Part shown: positions 6,878 to 13,884 of the stretch, in pieces | Layout: the number at the start of each line of letters is the position of its first letter | How positions within the stretch are numbered: the first letter of the stretch is position 1 | Source: Nitrosopumilales archaeon UBA218 | Lineage (GTDB): Archaea; Thermoproteota; Nitrososphaeria; Nitrososphaerales; Nitrosopumilaceae | DNA: 29,958 nt | NCBI GenBank assembly: GCA_002499525.1 | Contig: DAMC01000065.1 | Coordinates: forward strand, 1-29,958 | Direction of reading: 5' to 3' | Notes under the pieces: generated by a model | Told to the model about the DNA's origin: nothing | What the model saw: the letters and a program-made list of their open reading frames with translations, nothing else | The model's database searches: none | Translations under genes and position numbers: made by a program

Positions 6878-8203
6878 CTAACCCATGCCCATTTTGCGCA
6901 AAAAGCCTTGCATTTGACGACCCTTAGCAGCTTTCATCATACCTTTGGAATTTTTATAATTTTTAAGAAGTTCTTTTACTTCATGCTCTGGCCATCCAGA
7001 ACCCCTTGCTATTCTTTTAATTCTAGATGCGTTAAGAAGGTCAGGATCAGCTTTTTCTTGTTTTGACATACTTTGAATGATATATCTCCAGCGTTGTACT
7101 CTAGTTTCCATTTGTTCAACCTGATCATCTTTGACCATCCCAGACAATCCTGGCATATTATCCAAAAATCCTTTCAATGAGCCAACTTTGGAGACTTCTT
7201 CTAGCTGATAATAGAAATCATCCATGTTCATTTTTCCGCTAGATATTCTCTTCATTCTTACTTCATCACCTTCATTTTCCAGTCTCTTTGCCAAATCAAG
7301 TACAGCTTGAATGTCACCCATTCCAAGTAACCTTCCAACAAATCTCGTAGGCGAGAATAATTCCAAATCGTCTATTCGCTCACCAGTACCTATGTACATG
7401 ACCTTGGCACCGGTGGCAGCAGAAGCTGCCAATGCCCCACCACCCTTGGCTGATGAGTCCAACTTTGTTATTACGATTCCTCCAACAGGAACAGTCTTAT
7501 GGAATGATTCGGCTTGATTATAGCACTGCTGACCGATTGTACCATCAATTACTAGTAATGCAAGATCAGGTTCAGCTACTTGTCCAATTTCTTTCATTTC
7601 GTCTAGAAGGTCTTTCTCTTCTTTGTGCCTGCCAGCAGTGTCTATTAGTAAAATGTCAAGATTTTGATTTGTAAAATGTTTTAGTCCATTTTTGACTATT
7701 TCTGGCGCATTCTTGTTTCCCTCTTCACCATAAACTTCTACACCCGATTTTTCACAGTTAGTCTTTAGCTGAATTAATGCACCTGGTCTATAGGTGTCTG
7801 CCCCAATGACTCCTACCTTGTATCCTTGTTTTGTTAAGAATTTTGATAACTTCCCCATTATAGTAGTCTTGCCACTTCCCTGAATTCCAAGCAATAGTAC
7901 TTTGTTCATCTTACCTGGCTGAAATTGGAAATTGTTTTCCTTACCTAAGAGTCCTGCTAGTTCATCATATAGAATTTTTATTATGTGATCTTTGCGAGAC
8001 AATCCTGGGGGAGGAGTTTCATTGATTGAGCGTTGCTTGAGATTTTCTGCTATTTTTAGTGCGAGATCAATTTTTACATCTGCCGAGAGTAATGATTTAA
8101 GCACGTCATTTGCGAGTTGTTTGATTAATTCTTCATCAACCCCAGAGGAATTGACTATTTTTTTGATTGCTGCTCTAAGTCCAGTCTTTAGATTATCTAA
8201 CAT
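6878..8203 (-). CDS. srp54: Signal recognition particle 54 kDa protein
   Basis: A 441-residue SRP GTPase (Ffh/SRP54) that binds signal peptides and SRP RNA and docks with FtsY for co-translational targeting. The N domain covers about residues 1-90. The G domain has P-loop GIQGSGKTT (106-114), DTAGRHKEE (G3) and TKLDSSAKGGGAL (G4). The Met-rich M domain (about 300-441) ends GRQMQGFLRKMGMG and contains the RNA-binding SRIKRIARGSG segment. Its first 11 bases overlap the end of dph6, suggesting coupling. The 19 kDa partner is encoded at 17025-17324. The SRP RNA gene is not seen here. Confidence 0.96.
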   Translation of the reverse strand: MLDNLKTGLRAAIKKIVNSSGVDEELIKQLANDVLKSLLSADVKIDLALKIAENLKQRSINETPPPGLSRKDHIIKILYDELAGLLGKENNFQFQPGKMNKVLLLGIQGSGKTTIMGKLSKFLTKQGYKVGVIGADTYRPGALIQLKTNCEKSGVEVYGEEGNKNAPEIVKNGLKHFTNQNLDILLIDTAGRHKEEKDLLDEMKEIGQVAEPDLALLVIDGTIGQQCYNQAESFHKTVPVGGIVITKLDSSAKGGGALAASAATGAKVMYIGTGERIDDLELFSPTRFVGRLLGMGDIQAVLDLAKRLENEGDEVRMKRISSGKMNMDDFYYQLEEVSKVGSLKGFLDNMPGLSGMVKDDQVEQMETRVQRWRYIIQSMSKQEKADPDLLNASRIKRIARGSGWPEHEVKELLKNYKNSKGMMKAAKGRQMQGFLRKMGMG

Positions 8204-8885
8204 TGTTTTTCAAGACTGCCTCGGTTATTTCAAATCTTCCTCTATACCCATCCCAGAATTTTTCATATCTAGTAATCTCTATTGGGTTAGAAAATAATGG
8301 ACAGTTGGTGACAAAAGTTTCTGCTTCGCCACCTTCAAAACTCAAGTTAAATTTGTGCTTTTTTGATTTTTGTACAAGCGATTCGAGATTATTTTTTGTG
8401 ATTTTTTTACCCAGCCATGTTTCATCCAAACCATCACAAGATACAGAGGACAAAATGAATTCAAAATTAGTAGTAATCAATTCCGACATGTATTTTTCCT
8501 CATTTTCTTTCCAAATTGGGGAAATTATTTTTAGGTTCAAGTCTTGTGATAGAGTCTCGAACTTTGATTTTTGGAATCTACTTAGAATTCCTCCATGTAC
8601 AATTCCTTCTATGCCGTATTCTTTTTTTGCTTTTTTTAGGCCATGTTTTAGTAGTTCTAGCTCATGTTCTGTATCATCTGAATTTGATTGAAGGAATATT
8701 TGTGGTAGATTCATTGCTTGAGCTTGGAGTTTGGTCCAAGATATATTCGGATGATGCAAGAGGTGACTATCTGGAGATGATGTCAGTATAGTCACTAGGC
8801 ATCCTATAGAGTGTCCCATCTCTTGAACACGGTGTATTGCAAAAATGCTATCTTTACCACCAGAAAACAATGCAGCTAAATTCAT
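8193..8885 (-). CDS. dph6: Diphthine-ammonia ligase (Dph6), PP-loop ATPase
   Basis: A 230-residue enzyme catalysing the last step of diphthamide formation on elongation factor aEF2: ATP-dependent amidation of diphthine. The PP-loop SGGKDS is at residues 8-13. Further family signatures are GIEGIVHGGIL in the middle and FEGGEAETFVTNCPLF near the C-terminus. Length matches archaeal single-domain Dph6, without the extra C-terminal domains of yeast. The gene overlaps srp54 by 11 bases. aIF5A, the hypusinated factor, lies 126 bases upstream on the same strand, so two factors of modified-translation biology are neighbours. The start ATG at 8885 gives the exact family N-terminus (MNLAALFSGGKDS). Confidence 0.92.
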   Translation of the reverse strand: MNLAALFSGGKDSIFAIHRVQEMGHSIGCLVTILTSSPDSHLLHHPNISWTKLQAQAMNLPQIFLQSNSDDTEHELELLKHGLKKAKKEYGIEGIVHGGILSRFQKSKFETLSQDLNLKIISPIWKENEEKYMSELITTNFEFILSSVSCDGLDETWLGKKITKNNLESLVQKSKKHKFNLSFEGGEAETFVTNCPLFSNPIEITRYEKFWDGYRGRFEITEAVLKNNVR

Positions 8886-8917
8886 GCTATCATAAAAGAG
8901 AGACTAGGTATTAACGA

Positions 8918-8979
8918 GTCCTTCATCACTCATAACCCTCATCAAAAATCAGATGGCTTTTCCGACCTATCATCAGGAC
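8918..8979 (-). ncRNA. Candidate C/D box sRNA
   Basis: In the 126-base gap between aIF5A and dph6, reading the minus strand from 8979: GTCC, TGATGAT (C box), a 16-base guide ending in AAAAGCCAT, CTGA (D' box), TTTT, TGATGA (C' box), a guide GGGTTATGA, then GTGATGAA and GGAC. The outer GTCC/GGAC can form the terminal stem. The arrangement and total of about 62 bases fit archaeal 2'-O-methylation guides, but the final D box is a poor match (GTGA or ATGA instead of CTGA). Targets were not searched. Confidence 0.35.
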
Positions 8980-9011
8980 CCAATTTAGAATTTATTTGTG
9001 ATATTATAGTT

Positions 9012-9422
9012 CTAACTCTTGATTCTCATGACTTTAGTTCTGTCCATGACCTTCCAGTATTCCACCATTTGTCCCTGTTCTAGTTTGCCTTGAACTTCTT
9101 CATCAATCATTTGAACATCTAGTGTTTCAAACGTTTCATTATCCATCAATTGGACTTGTTCTCCAGTGATAGAGATAACCTGTCCAGAACGTTTGTCAAT
9201 CAGTGGTATGTGGACCTGCATTGATACTGGACTCACGTGTGGTCTTTTTTGTCCATCGAATATTCCCACACCAACAATCCTTGCTTTTGCAGCCCCATGT
9301 TTACCTGGTTTGCTTGTATCATATTCAATAATTCTGCACGGCTCACCTGTTGGCTGATCAGCAACAGGTAGTAGAATGTAAGAACCAATTTTAAGTGAAC
9401 CTAGTTCTGCAGGCTTGCTCAT
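9012..9422 (-). CDS. eif5a: Translation factor aIF5A (hypusine-containing)
   Basis: A 136-residue archaeal homologue of eIF5A/EF-P that relieves ribosome stalling at difficult peptide bonds. The hypusination loop is TSKPGKHGAAKAR, with K41 the modified lysine. An SH3-like N-domain (about 1-70) is followed by an OB-fold C-domain (about 71-136), normal architecture and length. Start ATG 9422 gives the typical MSKPAELGSLKIGSYI beginning. It is followed on the same strand by dph6 after a 126-base gap that may hold an sRNA. Deoxyhypusine synthase is not in the window. Confidence 0.95.
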   Translation of the reverse strand: MSKPAELGSLKIGSYILLPVADQPTGEPCRIIEYDTSKPGKHGAAKARIVGVGIFDGQKRPHVSPVSMQVHIPLIDKRSGQVISITGEQVQLMDNETFETLDVQMIDEEVQGKLEQGQMVEYWKVMDRTKVMRIKS

Positions 9423-9462
9423 ACTGTGAGCAAATATGGACGGTATTTAATATTTATGAAGA

Positions 9463-10065
9463 TCACTTTAATTTTTCTAGAATCGATAATCCAACCAAAC
9501 TATTCATTGTGATCCCTTTTCTACAAACGTTTCTCCTTGTCTGCTCACAGTATTTGTTTACACTTTGATGACTTTTTTTGCTGGAAACTTCCAATACCAC
9601 TATGTTATCACCATAAGGAAATGTGAATTTTGGAGGTTGAGCAGAATAAGCCATCAGATTACCGGTAGTTACCTTGCGAACTTGGTCATTTTTTGAAACT
9701 ACTGTTGCTAGATCAGATATATCCTCATCAGATTTAGAATATTCCAAATAGTACACAGATACAAAGTTCATGAGTCCATCCACGTCTCTTTCAAATATCT
9801 CGTTATTTGCAGTAAAAACAAATCCTGTTTTTTCTGTAACATATTTTTCCATGTCAGATGTTATTTTGTAATCATTAAACTTTGCCAGTAGGTAATGATT
9901 GGCATGAGACGGAAAATAGGGTTTACTATCATCTGAAAATGTTGCAGTAACAAAATACATGCTCTCGACACTTTTTGATTCAGCCCAAGAATCCTTGACT
10001 TCTATGGATTTATGATCGTGTACATATGGAACGCATGCATATCCATCATAGGTGCTCAGAGACAC
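9463..10065 (-). CDS. Hypothetical protein, unassigned
   Basis: A 200-residue protein that I do not recognise. It looks soluble and cytoplasmic, with mixed alpha/beta composition, no hydrophobic signal or TM segment and no obvious catalytic motif. Cysteines sit at C11 and in a C-terminal cluster (KYCEQTRRNVCRKG, about residues 172-185), the latter strongly basic. The start is GTG at 10065; on the minus strand ATTAAATAAT (10083-10092) lies about 23 bases upstream, fitting a leaderless transcript from this GTG. It is upstream of aIF5A by 40 bases on the same strand, so the two may be linked. Confidence 0.65.
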   Translation of the reverse strand: MSLSTYDGYACVPYVHDHKSIEVKDSWAESKSVESMYFVTATFSDDSKPYFPSHANHYLLAKFNDYKITSDMEKYVTEKTGFVFTANNEIFERDVDGLMNFVSVYYLEYSKSDEDISDLATVVSKNDQVRKVTTGNLMAYSAQPPKFTFPYGDNIVVLEVSSKKSHQSVNKYCEQTRRNVCRKGITMNSLVGLSILEKLK

Positions 10066-10153
10066 TACAAACGTATTTTTTTATTATTTAATACTTTTTT
10101 GGTTTAAGTGGAATTTGTATTCTAAAAGTAATTTTTGATCGTTTAACAATACC

Positions 10154-10163
10154 TATTTAATAG
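10154..10163 (+). promoter_or_regulatory. TATA box of the tRNA-Tyr gene
   Basis: TATTTAATAG is centred about 28 bases before the first tRNA base at 10186. The position is right for an archaeal TATA element directing transcription from or just before the mature 5' end. Confidence 0.5.
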
Positions 10164-10185
10164 AATCATATGCGAATTTTTTTGT

Positions 10186-10305
10186 CCCAAGCTAGCTCAG
10201 CCTGGTAGAGCTTCCGGCTGTAGTGGTTGGCCATCGGCTAACTGAAATCAGCCTACTAGGCACACAGATACCGGAGTGTCGAAGGTTCAATTCCTTCGCT
10301 TGGGA
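10186..10305 (+). tRNA. tRNA-Tyr(GTA) with a 46-nt intron
   Basis: Acceptor CCCAAGC (10186-10192) pairs with GCTTGGG (10298-10304), discriminator A at 10305; the C1-G72 pair is typical of archaeal tRNA-Tyr. D arm GCTC/GAGC, anticodon stem TCCGG/CCGGA, T arm GAAGG-TTCAATT-CCTTC. Anticodon GTA is at 10220-10222. The intron is 10224-10269, at the canonical 37/38 site. CTGT (10218-10221) pairs with ACAG (10264-10267) as the four-pair central helix, flanked by three-base bulges AG|T and AT|A: a bulge-helix-bulge for the splicing endonuclease. Inside the intron GTTGGCC-ATC-GGCTAAC forms a seven-pair hairpin. The spliced tRNA is 74 nt; CCA is not encoded. Confidence 0.93.
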
Positions 10306-10310
10306 CTACA

Positions 10311-10319
10311 TATTTTTCT
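10311..10319 (+). terminator. T-rich terminator after tRNA-Tyr
   Basis: ATTTTTCT just after the tRNA 3' end is the kind of short T-run that ends archaeal tRNA transcription. Assigned from position and composition only. Confidence 0.4.
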
Positions 10320-10327
10320 AGAATTGG

Positions 10328-10338
10328 TAACCAGGTTA
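10328..10338. promoter_or_regulatory. Palindrome TAAC-CAG-GTTA, distal copy
   Basis: TAACCAGGTTA is a perfect inverted repeat with the same half-sites and 3-base spacing as the copies at 10401 and 11773. It lies 73 bases upstream of the cupredoxin promoter copy and 22 bases after the tRNA-Tyr. It is the weakest of the three by context because no TATA box follows it directly. Confidence 0.35.
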
Positions 10339-10399
10339 ATTTCGGTGAGTAGAACATGGTATTTCCAGTGAATATTTCAAGTGAAGATGCACCGTATGC

Positions 10400-10412
10400 T
10401 TAACAATGTTAA
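10400..10412. promoter_or_regulatory. Palindromic operator-like site TTAAC-AAT-GTTAA before the cupredoxin promoter
   Basis: TTAACAATGTTAA is a perfect palindrome around AAT. It ends eight bases before the TATA-like TAAATACT (10421-10428), itself about 25 bases before the cupredoxin ATG. The same motif with nearly the same offset precedes the DUF1059 gene. A degenerate copy, TAACAAAGTTT, lies at 10435-10445 across the predicted transcription start. The position suggests contact with, or competition against, TFB/TBP. Confidence 0.5.
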
Positions 10413-10420
10413 TCATTGTC

Positions 10421-10428
10421 TAAATACT
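10421..10428 (+). promoter_or_regulatory. TATA-like box of the cupredoxin gene
   Basis: TAAATACT is centred about 25 bases upstream of the ATG at 10449, so the transcript is probably leaderless; no Shine-Dalgarno sequence precedes the ATG. Confidence 0.45.
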
Positions 10429-10448
10429 AAAAATTAACAAAGTTTCTA

Positions 10449-10913
10449 ATGTCAAAAAGAAAACAACCTGTCAAGAGAAGTAAAACAAAATTTTACATTA
10501 TTGCTGGAATCATCATAATTGGAATTGCTGGAGGGTACGGTGTCATCAATTCTATGATACCAGTAAACGGCTCAACTCCTATTTTCGGATTTGGAGAGAA
10601 TATCTTTTTGAATGCAAAACATACAGAACAAGGATTTGTTTATGCATTTCAGTCAGGCGGAAAGAAGTCCATTGGGACTACTCAGATTTCACCTCCAATA
10701 CACCTAACAAAAGGACAGTTAGCTACAATTCGTTTCATGAATAATGACAAAGACTACAAACACAACATCAACATCGACGAGTTTAATGTTCACAGTAAAG
10801 ATCTCGGATACTTTGAACCTCAGGCAATCACATTCATCGCAGACAAAACAGGCACATTCCATTATCATTGTACTCTACATCCGGAAATGGTTGGCGATAT
10901 AACAGTACAATGA
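10449..10913 (+). CDS. Membrane-anchored cupredoxin (plastocyanin-like blue copper protein)
   Basis: A 154-residue protein with a basic N-terminus (KRKQPVKRSKTK), one hydrophobic anchor at about residues 14-36 (FYIIAGIIIIGIAGGYGV), and an external cupredoxin domain. Type 1 copper ligands are visible as H105 (YKHNINID), C141, H144 and M147 in HYHCTLHPEMVGD. Such proteins carry single electrons outside the membrane; in ammonia-oxidising archaea they are thought to replace c-type cytochromes. Specific partner unknown. It is followed 32 bases later by a two-TM membrane protein on the same strand. Expression may be controlled by the palindromes at 10400-10412 and 10328-10338. Confidence 0.9.
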   Translation: MSKRKQPVKRSKTKFYIIAGIIIIGIAGGYGVINSMIPVNGSTPIFGFGENIFLNAKHTEQGFVYAFQSGGKKSIGTTQISPPIHLTKGQLATIRFMNNDKDYKHNINIDEFNVHSKDLGYFEPQAITFIADKTGTFHYHCTLHPEMVGDITVQ

Positions 10914-10945
10914 CAACTGTAATTTTTATTAACGTGATTTGACGC

Positions 10946-11341
10946 ATGTCAGATACGGAAAACTCCAAAACATCGAGATTCAGTGTTGTTGAAATTATTG
11001 AGGGATTCATTGAAAAGATAGATCATATGCGAAAAACTCTCGTAATGGTCTCACTTTCCTCACTAATTCTAGCTCCTTTAGCAATTGGATTATCAGTTTA
11101 CTTAATTTCACATCCGCATTTTTTTTATGTGATGGAGGAATATGACGAATTTGGTTTATTTTTAGTGGTATCGCTAGGAGTAATTATTGTGGTATCATCT
11201 GCTTGGTTGGCTCTTGGTATACGTCAATACATCATGCTCAAATCATGGAGTGAAAGACATTCAAATTATTTGAAGAAGAAAGAACAAGTCGATAATGAAA
11301 TTTCTTCCGGATTTGGCTTAGATAAGGATGAGCAATCCTAG
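10946..11341 (+). CDS. Two-TM hypothetical membrane protein
   Basis: A 131-residue protein with hydrophilic ends and two hydrophobic segments at about residues 32-55 (TLVMVSLSSLILAPLAIGLS) and 69-92 (GLFLVVSLGVIIVVSSAWLA). The C-terminal tail is charged (LKKKEQVDNE). No family recognised. It follows the cupredoxin gene by 32 bases in the same direction and may act with it at the membrane (inference). Its end overlaps the convergent winged-helix gene by 24 bases. Confidence 0.75.
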   Translation: MSDTENSKTSRFSVVEIIEGFIEKIDHMRKTLVMVSLSSLILAPLAIGLSVYLISHPHFFYVMEEYDEFGLFLVVSLGVIIVVSSAWLALGIRQYIMLKSWSERHSNYLKKKEQVDNEISSGFGLDKDEQS

Positions 11342-11641
11342 CTTTTGAGTATCATTTGATTTTCTTGGGAAAATTTCTTCATATGGTTCTAGAATAATTC
11401 TCGAAAAGTCCATTCCTTTTTGTGTAGCTTTGTAAATGGTGATTATTCGTTTTCCATCTTCTACGGTTGATTTTGAAATGAATCCACGTGATTCCAGACC
11501 ATCCAAAATGTATTTGTGTTTTTTAAGATTTAACCCACTATAACTAACAAGTGCGGTTTGATTTAATTCGCCATATTCTGAAAGAAGATTAATTATGTCT
11601 TTAATGATGTATATTTTGTCACGATACCCCTTACTAACCAA
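11318..11641 (-). CDS. Winged-helix transcriptional regulator
   Basis: A 107-residue protein with a winged-helix DNA-binding fold over most of its length: an N-terminal helix (KIYIIKDIINLLSEYGEL), the helix-turn-helix NQTALVSYSGLNLKKHKYILDGL, and a wing with ISKSTVEDGKRIITIYKATQKG. This matches the small archaeal wHTH proteins of the ArsR/PadR-like pool common in thaumarchaea. No sensor domain or metal-binding Cys cluster is visible. It lies between two genes whose promoters share TAAC-N3-GTTA (cupredoxin and DUF1059), making it a natural candidate to bind that site; this is inference. Confidence 0.8.
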   Translation of the reverse strand: MVSKGYRDKIYIIKDIINLLSEYGELNQTALVSYSGLNLKKHKYILDGLESRGFISKSTVEDGKRIITIYKATQKGMDFSRIILEPYEEIFPRKSNDTQKLGLLILI

Positions 11642-11768
11642 TATAATTTTTTAATTGAGCGAGTAAATAATCCCTAAGATGATCTAACTTTATTTCTGTT
11701 GTTAGCAGACATGTACAAATTAAATTCAGAATAATTCCATTGCAAATCGATCTGCTAAATGCACATCT

Positions 11769-11787
11769 TAGTTAACAAGGTTAACTA
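11769..11787. promoter_or_regulatory. Perfect 19-bp palindrome (8-3-8) before the DUF1059 promoter
   Basis: TAGTTAACAAGGTTAACTA: arms TAGTTAAC (11769-11776) and GTTAACTA (11780-11787) around AAG. Its core TTAACAAGGTTAA differs at one spacer base from the cupredoxin site TTAACAATGTTAA. The core ends seven bases before the TATA-like TTATAT at 11792-11797. Confidence 0.55.
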
Positions 11788-11791
11788 GAGA

Positions 11792-11797
11792 TTATAT
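11792..11797 (+). promoter_or_regulatory. TATA box of the DUF1059 gene
   Basis: TTATAT is centred about 25 bases before the ATG at 11820, implying a leaderless transcript. The preceding palindrome would place a regulator directly beside TBP/TFB. Confidence 0.5.
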
Positions 11798-11819
11798 CCG
11801 ACAATAGAAGGTAGATTTT

Positions 11820-11987
11820 ATGGTTATTCGATTTGTTTGTAAAGACTATGGGTTTGACTGTGACTTTATAACCAAATCTGAAGACGTGAAAGGTGCCATT
11901 GATGAATACAGTCAACACTCTAATGATGAGCATGGAATAGAATACTCAAAGGAAGTCCTTATGCAATTTGTGTTAAGAAAGGGTTAA
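11820..11987 (+). CDS. DUF1059 small protein
   Basis: A 55-residue protein matching the DUF1059 pattern: VCKDYGFDCDF near the N-terminus, a central helix, and QHSNDEHGI. The four residues C7, C14, H33 and H38 are those conserved in the family and could bind a metal (inference). No signal peptide. Function of the family is not established. The gene stands alone, with its own TATA box and the 19-bp palindrome upstream, and 178 bases of non-coding DNA separate it from the divergent winged-helix gene. Confidence 0.8.
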   Translation: MVIRFVCKDYGFDCDFITKSEDVKGAIDEYSQHSNDEHGIEYSKEVLMQFVLRKG

Positions 11988-12144
11988 CAACTCAAATACG
12001 AATATTCACCATCAATCGACTTGTGAAATATGGTTTGCAGTTTTTGTATTCTGAGGGCATGTAAAGATTATGCCATTATAACATGATTATGTTTTTTCCA
12101 ATTTTTAGCATAGAGTGTTTTAACATTAGAGTGATAAACGATAC
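11988..12144. other. Intergenic region without recognised feature
   Basis: 157 AT-rich bases between the DUF1059 stop and the end of the convergent pit gene. I see no ORF, tRNA or clear sRNA; T-runs such as TGTTTTTTCCAATTTTTAG (12089-12107) could help end the plus-strand transcript. Confidence 0.4.
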
Positions 12145-13131
12145 TCAAACAAAGATTTTGATCACCCACATCACTGCATAAGACATCGCTGCACTCGCGG
12201 GTATTGTGATTATCCAGGCCCAGACGATTTTTTTACCTATACCCCAACGTACTGCAGTTAATCGCCTTACCGAACCTGCGCCCATAATCGAGCCCGAAAT
12301 TCCATGGGTTGTGCTAGCCGGAATTCCCGCATGTGCGAGAATTGCAAGAATAGTTGCACCGCCAGTTTCTGCTGCAAATCCCTGATATGGTTTTAGTTGG
12401 GTAATTTTAACGGCCATTGTCTTTATAATTCTCCATCCACCAAAGAATGTCCCCAATCCAATTGCAGCGGCGGCCATAATTATTACATAAAATGGAATTT
12501 CGAATTTGGTAATCAATCCTTGGCTCAACAGGATTAATGCAATCACTCCCATGGTTTTTTGTCCATCGTTAGCGCCATGAGTAAGAGAGAAGTACGTAGA
12601 GGAGACCAATTGTAATCTACCAAAAATTGAATTTACTCTTCCAGGTCTCTTTTTGGCAAATGCGGTAATTATCAGAGTAGCTACTCCAAATGCTACTGCA
12701 AAACCAACTATTGGCGATATTACAATTCCAATTCCTACTTTTTGTAAACCCTCAAACAATATTGCGTGAATTCCCGCACCTGCAATTCCTGCACCGATAA
12801 TACCTCCAATGAGAGCATGACTGCTAGATGAAGGAAAGCCCCAGATCCAAGTTATAAGATTCCAGATTATAGCTCCTATGAGTGCGCCTATCACTATTGG
12901 CACTGTAACAAAATCTGGATTGATTATTCCCTTGCCCACAGTGGTTGCTACCGCGACACCAAACAAAAATGGTCCAATAAAATTAGCGATGGCTGCCAAA
13001 CTAACAGCCTGCAGTGGTTTTAGAATTCTAGTACCTACAACAGTAGCAATGGAATTTGCGGCATCGTGAAAACCGTTTATGAAATCAAAAAACAGTGCCG
13101 TCAATATGGCGGCTATGGCAAGCTCATACAT
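12145..13131 (-). CDS. pit: Inorganic phosphate transporter, PiT family
   Basis: A 328-residue integral membrane protein with about ten hydrophobic helices. The two inverted PiT signatures are present: DFINGFHDAANSIATVVGTR near the N-terminus and THGANDGQKTMGVIAL in the middle, plus WGFPSSSSHALIGG and the matching STTHGISGSIMGAG of the second half. It co-transports phosphate with H+ or Na+. It begins six bases after the DUF47 gene on the same strand, the usual archaeal/bacterial pairing in which the DUF47 protein modulates transport. Confidence 0.93.
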   Translation of the reverse strand: MYELAIAAILTALFFDFINGFHDAANSIATVVGTRILKPLQAVSLAAIANFIGPFLFGVAVATTVGKGIINPDFVTVPIVIGALIGAIIWNLITWIWGFPSSSSHALIGGIIGAGIAGAGIHAILFEGLQKVGIGIVISPIVGFAVAFGVATLIITAFAKKRPGRVNSIFGRLQLVSSTYFSLTHGANDGQKTMGVIALILLSQGLITKFEIPFYVIIMAAAAIGLGTFFGGWRIIKTMAVKITQLKPYQGFAAETGGATILAILAHAGIPASTTHGISGSIMGAGSVRRLTAVRWGIGKKIVWAWIITIPASAAMSYAVMWVIKIFV

Positions 13132-13137
13132 GGAGAT

Positions 13138-13770
13138 CTATGTGTATTTTAGAACAATGTCTTCGACGACGTCTGCAACGTCTAGACATCTATCTGATGC
13201 AGACTCGATTGCTTCATAGATATCCTTTAGTTTTATTATTGTAACAGCATCATTTGTTTCGAACAGTTTACCCACTGCCGTTCGATATAATTCGTCTATA
13301 TTGTGCTCTATCTCACTAATTTTACGGCAATTATCGATTAGAGATTTGTCTGCCTTAAGAGATTTTAATTTGGAGATTAATAGTTCGACTTCTTTAATTG
13401 CGTTAAGTAATTCTTTAGCAATATCCAACATGAACGGCGGTGCTTGTTGAACGTGATAACTCTTGATTCTTCCTGCAATTCCTTCAATATAGTCAATAAC
13501 ATCATCTGTCTTGGAGGCAATTCGCTGAATATCTTCTCTGTCCAGAGGTGTGATGAATGTCTTGTTTAGTTCTGCGAAAATGGAACGTGTGAGTTCATCG
13601 GCTTCATGTTCGAGTTTTTTTATCTCTAACTGATATTTTGGTGCCTGATCCATGTTTGCAAGTAAATTTACCAACTGTTCCGCAGTTTCTTTCGCCTTAA
13701 TAGCTAAATTATCTAAAATAGTTAGAATCTCTTTTTCATTAGACTTGACCCAAGATAGCCATTGTACCAT
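13138..13770 (-). CDS. DUF47-family PhoU-like phosphate transport regulator
   Basis: A 210-residue, all-helical cytoplasmic protein (DUF47, distant PhoU relative). Typical segments are LEHEADELTRSIFAELNKTFITPLDREDI and DDVIDYIEGIAGRI; acidic ExxxD positions of PhoU-like proteins that can hold metals are kept. It is upstream of pit with a six-base gap, one operon. The family is regarded as an accessory factor of PiT transporters. The start ATG is at 13770. The TA-rich CTATATTTCACTATATAG in the divergent region towards the PII-like gene may supply TATA boxes for both directions. Confidence 0.9.
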   Translation of the reverse strand: MVQWLSWVKSNEKEILTILDNLAIKAKETAEQLVNLLANMDQAPKYQLEIKKLEHEADELTRSIFAELNKTFITPLDREDIQRIASKTDDVIDYIEGIAGRIKSYHVQQAPPFMLDIAKELLNAIKEVELLISKLKSLKADKSLIDNCRKISEIEHNIDELYRTAVGKLFETNDAVTIIKLKDIYEAIESASDRCLDVADVVEDIVLKYT

Positions 13771-13824
13771 GCGAGGAATCCAAAATTACTTGATTAAAGT
13801 CTACTGCACATATTCTATATTTCA

Positions 13825-13832
13825 CTATATAG
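13825..13832. promoter_or_regulatory. Palindromic TATA element CTATATAG between DUF47 and the PII-like gene
   Basis: CTATATAG is its own reverse complement. For the PII-like gene it predicts a transcript starting near 13854 with a leader of about 30 bases that carries the Shine-Dalgarno sequence at 13877-13884. The direct repeat CTATAT at 13815 may serve the DUF47-pit side. Confidence 0.4.
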
Positions 13833-13884
13833 TTGATGATCGCATTAACAAAACGATTTTTTATCGATGATGCTACGGGTGATC

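Noticed and set aside
8203..8691. A 162-codon plus-strand ORF opposite dph6
   Set aside because: It lies antisense to the clearly recognised dph6, reads as Phe/Ser-rich low-complexity protein and has no homology I recognise; it is a shadow frame.
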